Positions 10,162-19,167 of a stretch of DNA of 64,000 bases are shown piece after piece (within the stretch, counting starts at the first letter, position 1; each line of letters begins with the position of its first letter). Made by a program: the position numbers and the translations under genes. Below the pieces are notes generated by a model that was not told where the DNA came from, searched no databases, and saw only the letters and a program-made list of their open reading frames with translations. This DNA is from Pseudonocardiaceae bacterium (GTDB taxonomy: Bacteria; Actinomycetota; Actinomycetes; Mycobacteriales; Pseudonocardiaceae), in contig WHSY01000009.1 in the NCBI GenBank assembly GCA_009379815.1, positions 22,775 through 86,774 of the forward strand, read 5' to 3'.

Positions 10162-10968
10162 ATGGGCACATCTACGAGGTGGCGCGGTCCTCGCGGCGCT
10201 GGGTGGGAGACGGTGCGCGGGCGCGCCCGGCGACTCCAGCCGGTGCCCTCAGGTGGCTCTGGCGGCGTGCCCGCAGGGGGTTCGCCGGCAAGCGGTCACG
10301 CGGCACCGGCGGCCACTTCAGCGATAGCCGAGGATCGTGACGCGTGCCTTGCCGGGCTGCGACGGGCCCTGCAGCTGGATCCGGAGGCTCTCGGGCTCCG
10401 GCGGACGATGACAGCGGCCGGAGTTCGGCTCGTCGACGTGGCCGAAAAGCTCGCCGAAACCGGCATCGACGAGTTCATCGGCAGCGAACGCGTGGACATG
10501 TCCCGCGAGGATCGCTTCGTCGCAGCGTTTGTCCGCCGTGTCGCAGGGGCCGGTGGCCTCGTCACGGATGCAGTGCTCCGGCGCAGCACGACACGGGCCG
10601 CCGCGACCCTGGTACGGGACCATGCGCCGCTGCGCGAGGCGCTACGGGGCGGTGCTGCCGGCCGCCGGCTGGACGCGGACTGGCTCTGTGTCATCTGGAA
10701 GCTGTTCTTCTCCGATCTCGTGGAGACCGCTGTTGCCGCGGTGATCGCCGAGCAGGTGCAGATGGCGGTGCCTGTCCTGGCGGTTGTGGATCCTGCGCAG
10801 GCCGTTCCCGAGTGGATCGCGGAGGAACTGATCAGAACGTTGCCCAGCCCGTGCGACGAGCGACGGCAGGACTCGGCGAAGCCGCTGACCGCGGTGGCCC
10901 GGGACTCGCTCGAGGACACAATTGAAGGGGCGTTGGGAAGCGAGTCGCTGGACCCAGGTGTGTCATGA
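10162..10968 (+). CDS. qatB: QatB-like antiphage system protein
   Basis: A 268-residue protein. The ATG at 10162 is chosen because it follows a GGGGGCGTGG ribosome-binding stretch and yields MGTSTRWRGPRGAGW, the MGTS-x-x-x-GP opening typical of QatB. The rest is mostly helical, with a proline- and glycine-rich segment up to about residue 55 and a conserved-looking DADWLCVIWKLFFSDLVE block. In the four-gene Qat system QatB works with the ATPase QatA, the QueC-like QatC and the TatD-like nuclease QatD. Here its stop overlaps the QatC-like start (ATGA), as expected, but no QatA or QatD gene lies in the window. The function of QatB itself is not known. Alternative: a stand-alone QatB/QatC pair of another system. 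Confidence 0.65.
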   Translation: MGTSTRWRGPRGAGWETVRGRARRLQPVPSGGSGGVPAGGSPASGHAAPAATSAIAEDRDACLAGLRRALQLDPEALGLRRTMTAAGVRLVDVAEKLAETGIDEFIGSERVDMSREDRFVAAFVRRVAGAGGLVTDAVLRRSTTRAAATLVRDHAPLREALRGGAAGRRLDADWLCVIWKLFFSDLVETAVAAVIAEQVQMAVPVLAVVDPAQAVPEWIAEELIRTLPSPCDERRQDSAKPLTAVARDSLEDTIEGALGSESLDPGVS

Positions 10969-12269
10969 GCGGTGAGCCGTGGCGGTTCCGCTTCGTCTCC
11001 GGTCCCGGTGACGGCAGCGCATCCGACCCGGTGATCACCTTGTCCAGTTGGGACTACCGCGACCGACCGGTTCACCTGGAAGTGCTTGCTCATGCCGGGC
11101 CGCCGCCGGACTGGGCGTACGACCTGGTGACGGTCGCCCGTGCCGTGTACCTCGCCGACCGGCGAGTGCCGCGCAAGCAGGCGCCGGACCGGTGGACCCG
11201 CACGATCGAGCTGACCGTTCAGTTGTTGGAGCCCGAGCCGTGGACCGCGGCGGTTCGGGCCGAACTTGGCTCGATGCTGTCGACGCTGACCGGCGACGTT
11301 TGGCAGGTCACAGTAGAGGGCGGGGCGGCCCGGCGAGGCACTGGTGAAGATCCGCGACGCGATCGAGGTTGCGCTGTTCTCCGGCGGCCTCGACTCCACG
11401 TCCTACGCGGCGCGACACGCCACTGCATCAGCGGGCCCACTGTTCCTCGTGACCTGCGGGTAGGCGCAACTCACCAGCCAGGTCGCGGCCGTCCACACTG
11501 CCGTGCAGAGGCGGAAGGGTCGGTGCATGCCGTTACAGCCGATGCCGCTCTTGCCGCTGTCGGGCGGGGGCGAGATGGACCCGAGCAACCGGTCGCGGGG
11601 CTTGGTGTTCGTCGCCTGCGCGGTCCTCCACGCGGCCGCTCAACGTGTCTCCACGGTGTGGATCCCGGAGAACGGCCAAGTCGCCATCAACCCGCCGCTG
11701 ACGTTGAGCCGGCTTGCCGCTTGCTCGACCCGGTCGGTGCATCCCTGGGTGCTGGACCGCATGAACAAACTGATCGAGGAGATCGGCGGAGCCGTGACTG
11801 TGTCCAACCCGCTCGCCGGTTACACCAAGGGTGAGGTCTGCACGGCGGGCGAGCGCGCGGGCCTGTCGGGTGCCGATCTCGCGCACACGGTGAGCTGTGC
11901 GCATCCGCTCTCGGCGCGCCGGGGCAGCACGTCTTATCACTGCGGGTTCTGTTTCCTTGCCTGATCCGCCGTTCCCGGATGCACCACGCTCTGGGCAACG
12001 ACCCGACGCATTACCGGCGAACGCTGCCCGAGATCGCGCTCGATGAGGAGAAGGGAGGCGATCTCCGAGCGATCGCCCGCTGGCTATCGCAGCCGTTCAC
12101 CGTTCTCGACGTGGTCGCCGACATGCCGCTGCCCGACGACATCAACCCTCACGACCTTGTAACCGTGCCGCGCCGGGGGCGCCGTGAGCTGGCAGCCCTG
12201 ATCGAGCACTCGCTCCCGGCTGCGAGTCTGCGCGCGCTCGGTTGGGTCCGCAGCCGTAGAACGCACTGA
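10965..12269 (+). pseudogene. qatC: QueC-like QatC protein, disrupted at three points
   Basis: Starts with an ATG overlapping the QatB stop. The reconstructed protein is about 434 residues: an N-terminal part of about 120 residues, then a PP-loop ATPase motif VALFSGGLDST as in QueC 7-cyano-7-deazaguanine synthases, and a C-terminal zinc-site-like segment C-x-H...YHCGFCF-(P)-CLIRR. Three lesions break it: an extra G in GGGG at 11322-11325, an in-frame TAG at 11461-11463 within FLVTCG*AQLTS, and a missing C in the run at 11955-11956, just where the CxxC-type motif lies. The third lesion separates the final 100 residues (MHHALGNDPTHYRRT onward). QatC is thought to carry out queuosine-type chemistry needed for Qat defence. 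Either the system is dead here or the sequence has errors. Confidence 0.65.
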
Positions 12270-12370
12270 CTGGCTGGGCATGTGCTAGTTCACGCCGACG
12301 TCTCCGGCGCTGTGGCACGTCACATTCCGACTCGAGCGAGCGATGAGGACCGTGAGTTGTTCGCGCGACG

Positions 12371-12964
12371 ATGCGGAGGTTCGGAGTGGCGAGGGGACAT
12401 GGGACGGCGGTAGCGCTCGCGATTGCGATCATCGCGGCGCTGGCCACGCTCGGCGCCGCGATGATCACCACCTACGGTGGTGACAGCGGCAGTGTCGGTC
12501 CCGGGCAGCCGCCTCCCGAGACCGGAAACTCAACGACAACCCAGCGTCCTCCGTCTGGCCAGCCGCTGGTTGATCTCGACCCGGTCGATGGTAAAGCACT
12601 GATCGACACATCACCACGCACCGTGAACGGCGTCGAGCGCAGCAGACCCGTTGCGTTCGAACTCGGGTGTTACGAGAGCCCGCAGGCAGTCACCTACCAG
12701 CTCGGCCGCCAGTACTCTCGATTCGAGGCCGTCGTCGGCCAGAGCGACGGTTCGACGGAGGAAGACCCGGTGCTGTTCGAGGTGTTCGCGGACGACGTCG
12801 CCCTGTTCTCGTCCGAGGTCGGGATCGGGGAGGAGCTTCCCGTGGGCATCGATCTCGCGGCTGCGCCTCAGCAGGGCTTTCGAATGACGATCCAAGTATC
12901 GGGCCACAAGAACTGCGACGAGGAGCAAGTGGCGGTTTGGAGCGAAGCCGTCCTGCTCCCCTGA
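12371..12964 (+). CDS. NPCBM/NEW2-like membrane-anchored protein
   Basis: A 197-residue protein: one N-terminal transmembrane helix (AVALAIAIIAALATLGAAMI, about residues 14-33), a proline- and threonine-rich spacer to about residue 65, and a C-terminal domain with LVDLDPVDGKALI, ELGCYESPQAVTYQLGR, FEAVVGQSDGSTEEDPVLFEV and MTIQVSGHKNCD. This is the NPCBM (novel putative carbohydrate-binding module) pattern: a beta-sandwich, facing outward from the membrane, probably binding sugar. Two cysteines (around C97 and C183) could form a disulfide. A paralogue lies at 32326-32958 with the same layout. The start ATG at 12371 is unremarkable; no strong ribosome site is seen. Confidence 0.75.
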   Translation: MRRFGVARGHGTAVALAIAIIAALATLGAAMITTYGGDSGSVGPGQPPPETGNSTTTQRPPSGQPLVDLDPVDGKALIDTSPRTVNGVERSRPVAFELGCYESPQAVTYQLGRQYSRFEAVVGQSDGSTEEDPVLFEVFADDVALFSSEVGIGEELPVGIDLAAAPQQGFRMTIQVSGHKNCDEEQVAVWSEAVLLP

Positions 12965-13064
12965 TCAGCTACTGCTCGGCGTGCAGGTCTCAGGCGGTGG
13001 CGGAGTGGCGGCTCGGCATCTCGCTGCACGTGCTCGGCGTTGCGATGGTCACCGCCGTGACCGC

Positions 13065-14270
13065 TCACGAAGTGGTGGTTCCGGGTGCATGCAGCGTCGG
13101 GTGTGCCACGCGCTTCGGTGAGCCCGCCTCACCGTTGACCACCCTGACGACCCCGTCGGCGAGGAAGCGGCGTTGCCTGCCGGTGGGTGCCACCTCCACC
13201 AGCAGTCCGATCTCGACGAGCTTCTCGATATTGAGCGTGGCCGCGCGGTGCGTGACACTGAGGACGTCGCGCGCCGAGTTGATCGTGAGCGCCGGCGTCT
13301 CGAACAGGGCATCCACCAGCCGGGGTAGCAGGCTCGACGACCGAACGCCCGTCACCCGGGACCGGTAGTCGTCGCGCAGCTCCCGCAACGCCCGCGCTCG
13401 GCGCAGCACGTCCCGTGCCTGGGTTCCGACGGCCTCGAGGAAGAAGGTGAGCCACCCGGCCCAGTCGCCGGTGGTGGAGACAGCGAGCAGCCGGTCGTAG
13501 TACTCCTGGCGGTGGCGCTCGATGTACTCGGAGAAGTCGAGGATGGGACCGGGGAGCAGGCCCCACTCGACGAGCAGCAGTGCGACGAGGAGGCGGCCGA
13601 CCCGCCCGTTGCCGTCGTGGAAGGGGTGGATGGCTTCGAACTGGTAGTGCAGGCAGGCGATCTCGAGGAGCGGCGGCAGGTCGTGTCGTCGCTGCAGTGA
13701 GTGCTCGAAGGCGTCCAGGCAGTCGCGCACCAGCTCGGGAGGCGGCGGGACGTAGGAGGCTTCCTCGATGTCCCCGGCGGTGGATCCCAGCCAGTTCTGC
13801 GAGGTCCGGAACTGTACCGGCCTCACGGTCTCGCCCCGTACGCCGGTGAGCAGGATGTGGTGCGCCTCGCGCAGTAGCCACAGCCCGGTCGGCGCGTCCC
13901 GTCCCGGCCCGAGCAGGTACTCCATCGCGGTGACGTAGTTGGCGACTTCCTGAACGTCGCCCGAGTGCGCGCCCGGTCGCTCGATCTCGAACAGCACGAG
14001 CTCGGACAGCGTCGCCTGGGTACCTTCGATCCGGCTGGACAGCACGGCCTCGCGACGGACGAGCGCACGGGTGAACAGGTGAGGGCTCGGCAGCGCGTCC
14101 CCGACTCCGGCCAGCTCCCCGAGGGCCCGCTCGGCCGCCGACAGGAGCCGGACGAGGGCACCGGCGTAGCTGATCCCAGGCGGGAGCGGAGGCGGCAGGA
14201 ACGCAACGCCGCCGCCCACCGTGCGCACCAGGTGGGCGCACTGAGGTGCTGCGAAATCGGCGCGGCGCAT
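13065..14270 (-). CDS. Fic family protein, second copy type
   Basis: A 401-residue Fic protein with HPFHDGNGRVGR beginning at H215 and the class II inhibitory motif SSRIEG near residue 80. The N-terminal RRADFAAPQCAHLV and PPPLPPGISY opening, the YVPPPPELVRDCLDAFE segment and a C-terminal winged-helix region (LTINSARDVLSVTHRAATLNIEKL) match a distinct, widespread Fic subfamily different from the copy at 8606-9907. It is divergent from the EcsC gene; the 115-bp gap carries a perfect inverted repeat that could be its operator, so autoregulation through the C-terminal winged helix is possible but unproven. Confidence 0.9.
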   Translation of the reverse strand: MRRADFAAPQCAHLVRTVGGGVAFLPPPLPPGISYAGALVRLLSAAERALGELAGVGDALPSPHLFTRALVRREAVLSSRIEGTQATLSELVLFEIERPGAHSGDVQEVANYVTAMEYLLGPGRDAPTGLWLLREAHHILLTGVRGETVRPVQFRTSQNWLGSTAGDIEEASYVPPPPELVRDCLDAFEHSLQRRHDLPPLLEIACLHYQFEAIHPFHDGNGRVGRLLVALLLVEWGLLPGPILDFSEYIERHRQEYYDRLLAVSTTGDWAGWLTFFLEAVGTQARDVLRRARALRELRDDYRSRVTGVRSSSLLPRLVDALFETPALTINSARDVLSVTHRAATLNIEKLVEIGLLVEVAPTGRQRRFLADGVVRVVNGEAGSPKRVAHPTLHAPGTTTS

Positions 14271-14298
14271 CGCTGGCCACCTCCACCGTCCAGCAGCA

Positions 14299-14330
14299 GT
14301 GTGATACTGAGAAAGCGGAAAGTATCACAC
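14299..14330. promoter_or_regulatory. Perfect 10-bp inverted repeat, probable operator between divergent fic and ecsC-like genes
   Basis: Arms GTGTGATACT (14299-14308) and AGTATCACAC (14321-14330) are exact reverse complements with a 12-base spacer. A further half-site AGTATCA lies at 14351-14357. The site sits 29 bp from the fic start and 56 bp from the EcsC start, so a protein bound there could control both genes. Confidence 0.6.
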
Positions 14331-14385
14331 AGCGCGGTGGGCCCGACTCAAGTATCAGTGGCACTGTGAGTCAGGAGGAGGGCGC

Positions 14386-15084
14386 ATGGCAGAGCCGGAA
14401 GCGTCGACCGGCGGGAAGGCCGTCCCCGAACGTGCGGAGTGGTTGGTCACGGAGCTGCTCGAACGCGCGATTGCCGGCGTGGGTCCGTTCGCCGGAGCCG
14501 AACAGATCGCCGAGGAGCTCGTCGGCGACGCCGAGGATGTGGAGCAGGCGATCGAGCGGTTGATCCGGACACACGTGCGGCTGGCGGCGGGGTCCGGGTT
14601 CGTCACGAGCCTCGGCGGTTTCCTCACACTGCCGGTCAGCGTGCCCGCCGGTGTCGGTGGGCTGTACCTCATCGCGACCCGGATGTGCGCGGCGATCGCT
14701 CACCTGCGCGGCTATGACGTGCACTCGGAGGAAGTCCGCAGCGCGATCATGTTGTGCCTGCTCGGCAGCGCCGGCACGGAGGTGCTGAAGAACGCCGGGG
14801 TTCAGATCGGTACCAAGTCGACCATGGCGGCGCTGCGGAGACTGCCCGGCAGGGTTCTGGTCGAGATCAACAAGAAGGTCGGGTTCCGGCTGGTCACGAA
14901 GTTCGGTCAACGAGGCGTGATCAACCTGGCGAAGCTCGTCCCAGCCGTCGGTGGGGTCATCGGCGCCACCGTGGACGGCGTGGGCTGCCGAAGCATCGCG
15001 GTCTACGCCAAGTCGACCTTCCCCGCGGTCGATCGCGGTCGACCCGCGCCGATCGTCGTCGAGTCGAGGCGGGTCGAACGTTGA
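14386..15084 (+). CDS. EcsC family protein
   Basis: A 232-residue protein starting with ATG after AGGAGGAG. It carries the EcsC-domain hallmarks: ELLERAIAGVGPFAGAEQIA, AGSGFVTSLGGFLTLPVSVP followed by AGVGGLYLIATRMCAAIAHL and RGYDVHSEEVRSAIMLCLLG. Two or three glycine-rich hydrophobic helices suggest membrane association. EcsC was first seen next to an ABC exporter in Bacillus; the biochemical role of the family is unknown. It is divergent from the second fic gene across an inverted repeat. The last 20 residues are basic and poorly conserved in appearance. Confidence 0.75.
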   Translation: MAEPEASTGGKAVPERAEWLVTELLERAIAGVGPFAGAEQIAEELVGDAEDVEQAIERLIRTHVRLAAGSGFVTSLGGFLTLPVSVPAGVGGLYLIATRMCAAIAHLRGYDVHSEEVRSAIMLCLLGSAGTEVLKNAGVQIGTKSTMAALRRLPGRVLVEINKKVGFRLVTKFGQRGVINLAKLVPAVGGVIGATVDGVGCRSIAVYAKSTFPAVDRGRPAPIVVESRRVER

Positions 15085-15241
15085 CCTACCTTCGACTGCC
15101 GGTCGATGGCGCCACCGCGCTGCGACTACAGCCACAGTCGGCCAGGATGTGCGCTGCATCGAGCAGCCCGGCGCGGGACAGCCGGTACATGACCGGCACC
15201 CAGCTCGAAGCGCTCCGGTGCGGGACGGTTCAATCCTGCCC

Positions 15242-16910
15242 GTGGCGTGGTTCGACAGGAATGATCTGCGGCGGACGGCGGGCGAGGTGTCGTTCCGACG
15301 TGGCGAGGGGTACGTGCCGTCGGTGGAAGGTGTCGAGGACCTTACGGACGGTGTTGTCGCCACGGTGCACGGCACCGAGCCGTACACGGTCCGGCTGAGC
15401 CGCTCGCGGGGAAGGCTCACCGGACAGTGCACCTGCCCGTACGGTGTCGACGGTGCGTTCTGCAAGCACTGCGTCGCGGTCAGCCTCGTGCTCCTCGAAC
15501 GCGGTGACGAGCCGGACGACGCGGCGCCCGACCTGCGCGGCTACCTGCGCTCGCTCGACGTCGACACGCTGGCCGAGCTGCTGTACCGGCATGCCGAACG
15601 CGACCCCACGCTGTACCGCGAGCTGGTGCTCCACTGTGCACGGGAGGGCGCCGAGATGCCCGATGTCGCCAGGATTCGCCGTCAGCTCGACAGCAGCCTG
15701 CGTACCGGCGACTTCGTCGGCTACCACGGCAGCTTCGACTACGCCCACAAGGCGGACTCGATCCTGGACACACTGTCCGAGCTCGCCACGACGGGCCACG
15801 CCCGCGAAGCCGGACCGCTGGCCCGCCGGGCCGTCGAGCGGATCACGAGCGCGTTGGAACACATGGACGACTCCTCCGGTGTGGTCGGCGACGCCTGCCA
15901 CCGTGCGATGGATGTGTACGCGCAGGCTTGTGTCGAGGCTCCGCCGGACCCGGAGGAGCTCGCGGGCTGGCTGCTGGACCTGGACCTCAATGGCCCGGGT
16001 TGGCCGGAAGTGGATCTGCGGTGCTTCGCATACGCTCTCGGCGTCACCGGTGTCGAAGCCGTGCGCGCGCACGTCGAGCGGCTCTGGGCGCAGGCGCCGC
16101 AGCGGGCCGACCCCACCGAGATACCCACCGAGCAGTGGATGCGCCAGATCGGCCTGCGCCGGCTGCGCGAGCAGCTCGCCGAGATCGACGGCGACGTCGA
16201 CGCCCGGGTCGCGATCCTGGCCGAGCAGCTGCCCCGCGGCGACGTCAGCCACCGCATCGCCACGGTGCTGTGGGAGGCCGACCGCCCCGAGGACGCCACC
16301 GCCCGTGCGCGGGAGGGCCTGGAGGCCGACGGGCTCGCGTGGCGCAGCGCCCCGCTGGCCGACTTCCTGGTCGGGGCATATCGAGCTGGCACGTGATGCC
16401 GAGGCACTGTCGCTGCGCCGTACCTGGTTCGAGGCCGCACCGACGCGGGAGAGCTACGGCAAGCTGCGTGACGTGGCGACCCGTTTGGGACAGTGGGACG
16501 AGCTGCACGCCGGGGCGCTGCAGACGTTCCGGGAGGCTGCGTCCGCCCGACCCGGCGCGGCGGATCAGCTGGTCCACGCCCTGCTCGACGAGGACGACGT
16601 CGACGGTGCGTGGCAGGCGCTGCACGACCACGACTGCGCCTCGTCGACCTGGCTCACCGCCGCGCCGCGCCGGGCTGCGACCCACCCCGGCGACACCATC
16701 CCGGTCTACCGCCACGCCGTCGAGGAGCAGATCGACCACAAGAAGGCCAACGCCTACCGCGCCGCGGCCGACAGCGTCCGCGTGCTGCGCGACCTGCACT
16801 CCCGGTGCGGCACGCCGCAGGAGTTCCGGGACTACCTCGATCAGCTGCGCGAACGGCACCGCCGCAAGACGCGGCTGCTCGCCGAGCTCGACAAGGCCGG
16901 CCTGCGCTGA
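15242..16910 (+). pseudogene. SWIM zinc-finger protein, frameshifted
   Basis: The GTG at 15242 begins MAWFDRNDLRRTAGEVSFRR. A SWIM motif follows: CTCPYGVDGAFCKHCVAVSL (CxC...CxH). The remainder is a long helical, TPR-like protein of about 555 residues. At 16373-16376 a GGGG run that would keep frame as GGG separates LADFLVG from HIELARDAEALSLRRTWFEA, after which the second frame runs to the TGA at 16910 ending LLAELDKAGLR. SWIM proteins bind DNA or protein partners and often neighbour SNF2 helicases; this copy does not, unlike the one at 26793. The frameshift at a homopolymer could be technical. Confidence 0.75.
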
Positions 16911-17043
16911 GGGGGACAGATCCCGGCGTCGGTCAGTTCCCGAGCCACGAGGCCAGCGTGCCGGCCGTCGCCGTGCGTGTCGTGGGCGAGCGTGTGGCCT
17001 GTGCGAAGAGGGCCTGGACGCTATCGCGGTTGTGTCGCCGGAG

Positions 17044-17772
17044 TCATGACATCGCGGTCGGTGCCGCGAGTTCTCGGCTCCGACCACTCGTCGCCCTGCG
17101 CAAGGTGAGAGCGCGGCGTGTCAGGACCCAGATCAGGACGACGAGTTCGACGAGCGGGAACGGGAATCCGGCCAGCTGACTGAGAACCAGGTCGACAGCG
17201 ACGGCCGCGACGGAGGAGACGAACACCACCGTCGTGGCGGTGGGCAGCTTCTTCGGTCCGCGCGTCGCCGCCCACTGGGTCTTGCCCCACGGCTTCGCCA
17301 GCGACAGCCAGCCCTGGAACGCGATGGCGGATGCCATGAGAGCTCCACCGGCGACGCTCGGCCACCAGCCGATGGGTTGGCCGGCGGCCGCGACCTGCTG
17401 GGCACGGTGCAGTCCGGACGACAGCACGAAGATGCCGACGTTGAGCTGGACGACCGTGATGACGAACTTGGTCAGTACCCACCGGTGCCGGAAGAACCCC
17501 CAGGGGGTCGCCGCCGCGAGCACGAATCCGGTGAACGCCGAGGCGTTTCCGAACGGGGCCAGCAGGTGGTTGTCGAGCAACACCGCGACGTCCATAGCGG
17601 CGACCCGGAAATCGGCGTCGGCCGTGACGACCGCGGCCCCGACCACCGTCGACAGGGCCAACGCCTGCGACATCCACACGAACGACGTCAGGACGTGCAG
17701 CCAGACCAGCACCGTGCGCCAGCGCTTCGTCGACGCCGCCGTCCCCGGCCGCGTCGCCGTTGCCGCTGTCAC
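17044..17772 (-). CDS. DUF2269-like integral membrane protein
   Basis: A 242-residue protein with four probable transmembrane helices: around residues 20-45 (VLVWLHVLTSFVWMSQAL), 75-95, 105-125 (VITVVQLNVGIFVLSSGL) and 185-215. The layout, with an early helix carrying a histidine (WLHVLTSFVWM) and a later helix with paired basic ends, resembles the DUF2269 family of predicted membrane proteins of unknown function. It ends with a basic cytoplasmic tail. The genes around it face away or are unrelated, so no role can be inferred. Confidence 0.6.
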   Translation of the reverse strand: MTAATATRPGTAASTKRWRTVLVWLHVLTSFVWMSQALALSTVVGAAVVTADADFRVAAMDVAVLLDNHLLAPFGNASAFTGFVLAAATPWGFFRHRWVLTKFVITVVQLNVGIFVLSSGLHRAQQVAAAGQPIGWWPSVAGGALMASAIAFQGWLSLAKPWGKTQWAATRGPKKLPTATTVVFVSSVAAVAVDLVLSQLAGFPFPLVELVVLIWVLTRRALTLRRATSGRSRELAAPTAMS

Positions 17773-18029
17773 GGACCGAGCATGCGGTGCACGCTCGTGG
17801 TGGAGCGTCAGGGATCACCCCGGAAACGCCCCTGACGATCGCTCGGTGGCCCTGACCGTCGGGTCCGGCAGCGTCACCGCCCGGCGGCTCGACCGCCGGT
17901 CTCCGAGGTGCGTGCGGGTCTCGCGAGGTCGTGGCCGATGAGTTCTCGCGGCACCATCGGTCTGAACTCGTGTCTACCCGAACCTGGGGCAGCCGTACCC
18001 TCCGTGCCCGCCGAGCGAAAGGACCCACC

Positions 18030-18902
18030 ATGACAGAGTCGATCACGGCGCAGACCCACACGATGGGCAGCGGCACCGCCGCAGTGACCTACGACGTGCG
18101 CGGGGACCTCGGCGACGCCACGGCGCAGCGGCCCGCGCTGCTGATGATCGGGTCGCCCATGGACGCGGTCGGGTTCGGGACCCTGGCGAGCCACTTCACC
18201 GACCGTCCCGTCGTGACCTACGACCCCCGCGGTGCGGGCCGCAACCCGACCGACACCACCGACCTCGTGCCCGAGCAGCACGCCGAGGATCTCCACCGGC
18301 TGATCCGGGAGCTCGACTGCGGACCCGTGGACCTGTTCGCCTCCAGCGGCGGCGCCGTCAACGCCCTCGCGCTGGCGGCGGTGTGGCCCGGTGATCTGCG
18401 CCGGGTGGTGGCGCACGAGCCGCCGACGGCCGTCCTGCTGCCCGACCGGGAGGTGGTCCTGGCGGCCGTCCGCGACATGCGGGCGACGTATGCGAGCTCC
18501 GGTCTCGGCCCGGCGATGGCGAAGTTCATCACGCTGATCATGGTCGACGGCCCGCTGCCCGAGGACTACCTCGACCAGCCCGCGCCGGACCCGGCCGCGT
18601 TCGGCCTGCCGACCGGAGACGACGGCTCCCGCACGGACCCGCTGATGCGCAACATGCCCGCGTGCAACGCCTACCGCCCCGACTTCGGCGCCCTGACCGC
18701 CCTCGGGCCCCGCCTGGTGCTGGCAGCGGGCGTGGAGTCGGGCCAGCAGCTCGCCGCCCGCGGCGCCAGGTCCGTGGCTGGGCAGCTCGGGCTGCCGGTC
18801 ACCGAGTACCCCAGCGACCACGGCGGCTTCCTCGGCGGGGAGTACGGCCAGCACGGCGACCCGGAAGCCTTCGCGACGGCGCTGCGCGCGACGCTCGACT
18901 GA
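18030..18902 (+). CDS. Alpha/beta hydrolase
   Basis: A 290-residue alpha/beta-hydrolase. The ATG at 18030 follows GAAAGGACC and removes 33 upstream residues that look random. The nucleophile elbow is FASSGGA near residue 106, an oxyanion segment MIGSPMD lies near residue 38, YDPRGAGRN is the loop after the third strand, and a late SDHGGFLGGEYG supplies the probable catalytic histidine. Such enzymes hydrolyse esters or similar bonds; the substrate is not predictable. The gene stands alone, followed 70 bp later by a DUF1707 gene. Confidence 0.85.
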   Translation: MTESITAQTHTMGSGTAAVTYDVRGDLGDATAQRPALLMIGSPMDAVGFGTLASHFTDRPVVTYDPRGAGRNPTDTTDLVPEQHAEDLHRLIRELDCGPVDLFASSGGAVNALALAAVWPGDLRRVVAHEPPTAVLLPDREVVLAAVRDMRATYASSGLGPAMAKFITLIMVDGPLPEDYLDQPAPDPAAFGLPTGDDGSRTDPLMRNMPACNAYRPDFGALTALGPRLVLAAGVESGQQLAARGARSVAGQLGLPVTEYPSDHGGFLGGEYGQHGDPEAFATALRATLD

Positions 18903-18972
18903 CCGGGGCCGGGCCACCGCGATCCCGGACCATGGCGGAGCGCTGGCCACTACCCTCGCAGCGGGAGGGCCG

Positions 18973-19158
18973 ATGCAGCGTGAGCACCGTGCGTCCGACG
19001 CCGATCGGGAGCGGATCGCCGACCGGCTGCGGCGGGCACTCGACGAGGGGCGCCTGACACTGACGGAGTTCGACGAGCGCACCCGGGCTGCGTACGCCGC
19101 GCGGACCTACGGCGAGCTCGACAACCTGACCACCGATCTTCCCGAGGACCTCTGGTAG
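18973..19158 (+). CDS. DUF1707 (SHOCT-like) domain protein
   Basis: A 61-residue protein that is a single DUF1707 domain: RASDADRERIADRLRRALDE, then GRLTLTEFDERTRAAYAART and YGELDNLTTDLPEDL. In larger actinobacterial proteins this domain precedes membrane segments; here it is alone. A GGGAGGG ribosome site precedes the ATG. The domain is thought to mediate protein contacts or oligomer formation; its role is unknown. Confidence 0.8.
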   Translation: MQREHRASDADRERIADRLRRALDEGRLTLTEFDERTRAAYAARTYGELDNLTTDLPEDLW

Positions 19159-19167
19159 CCGGGGGTG

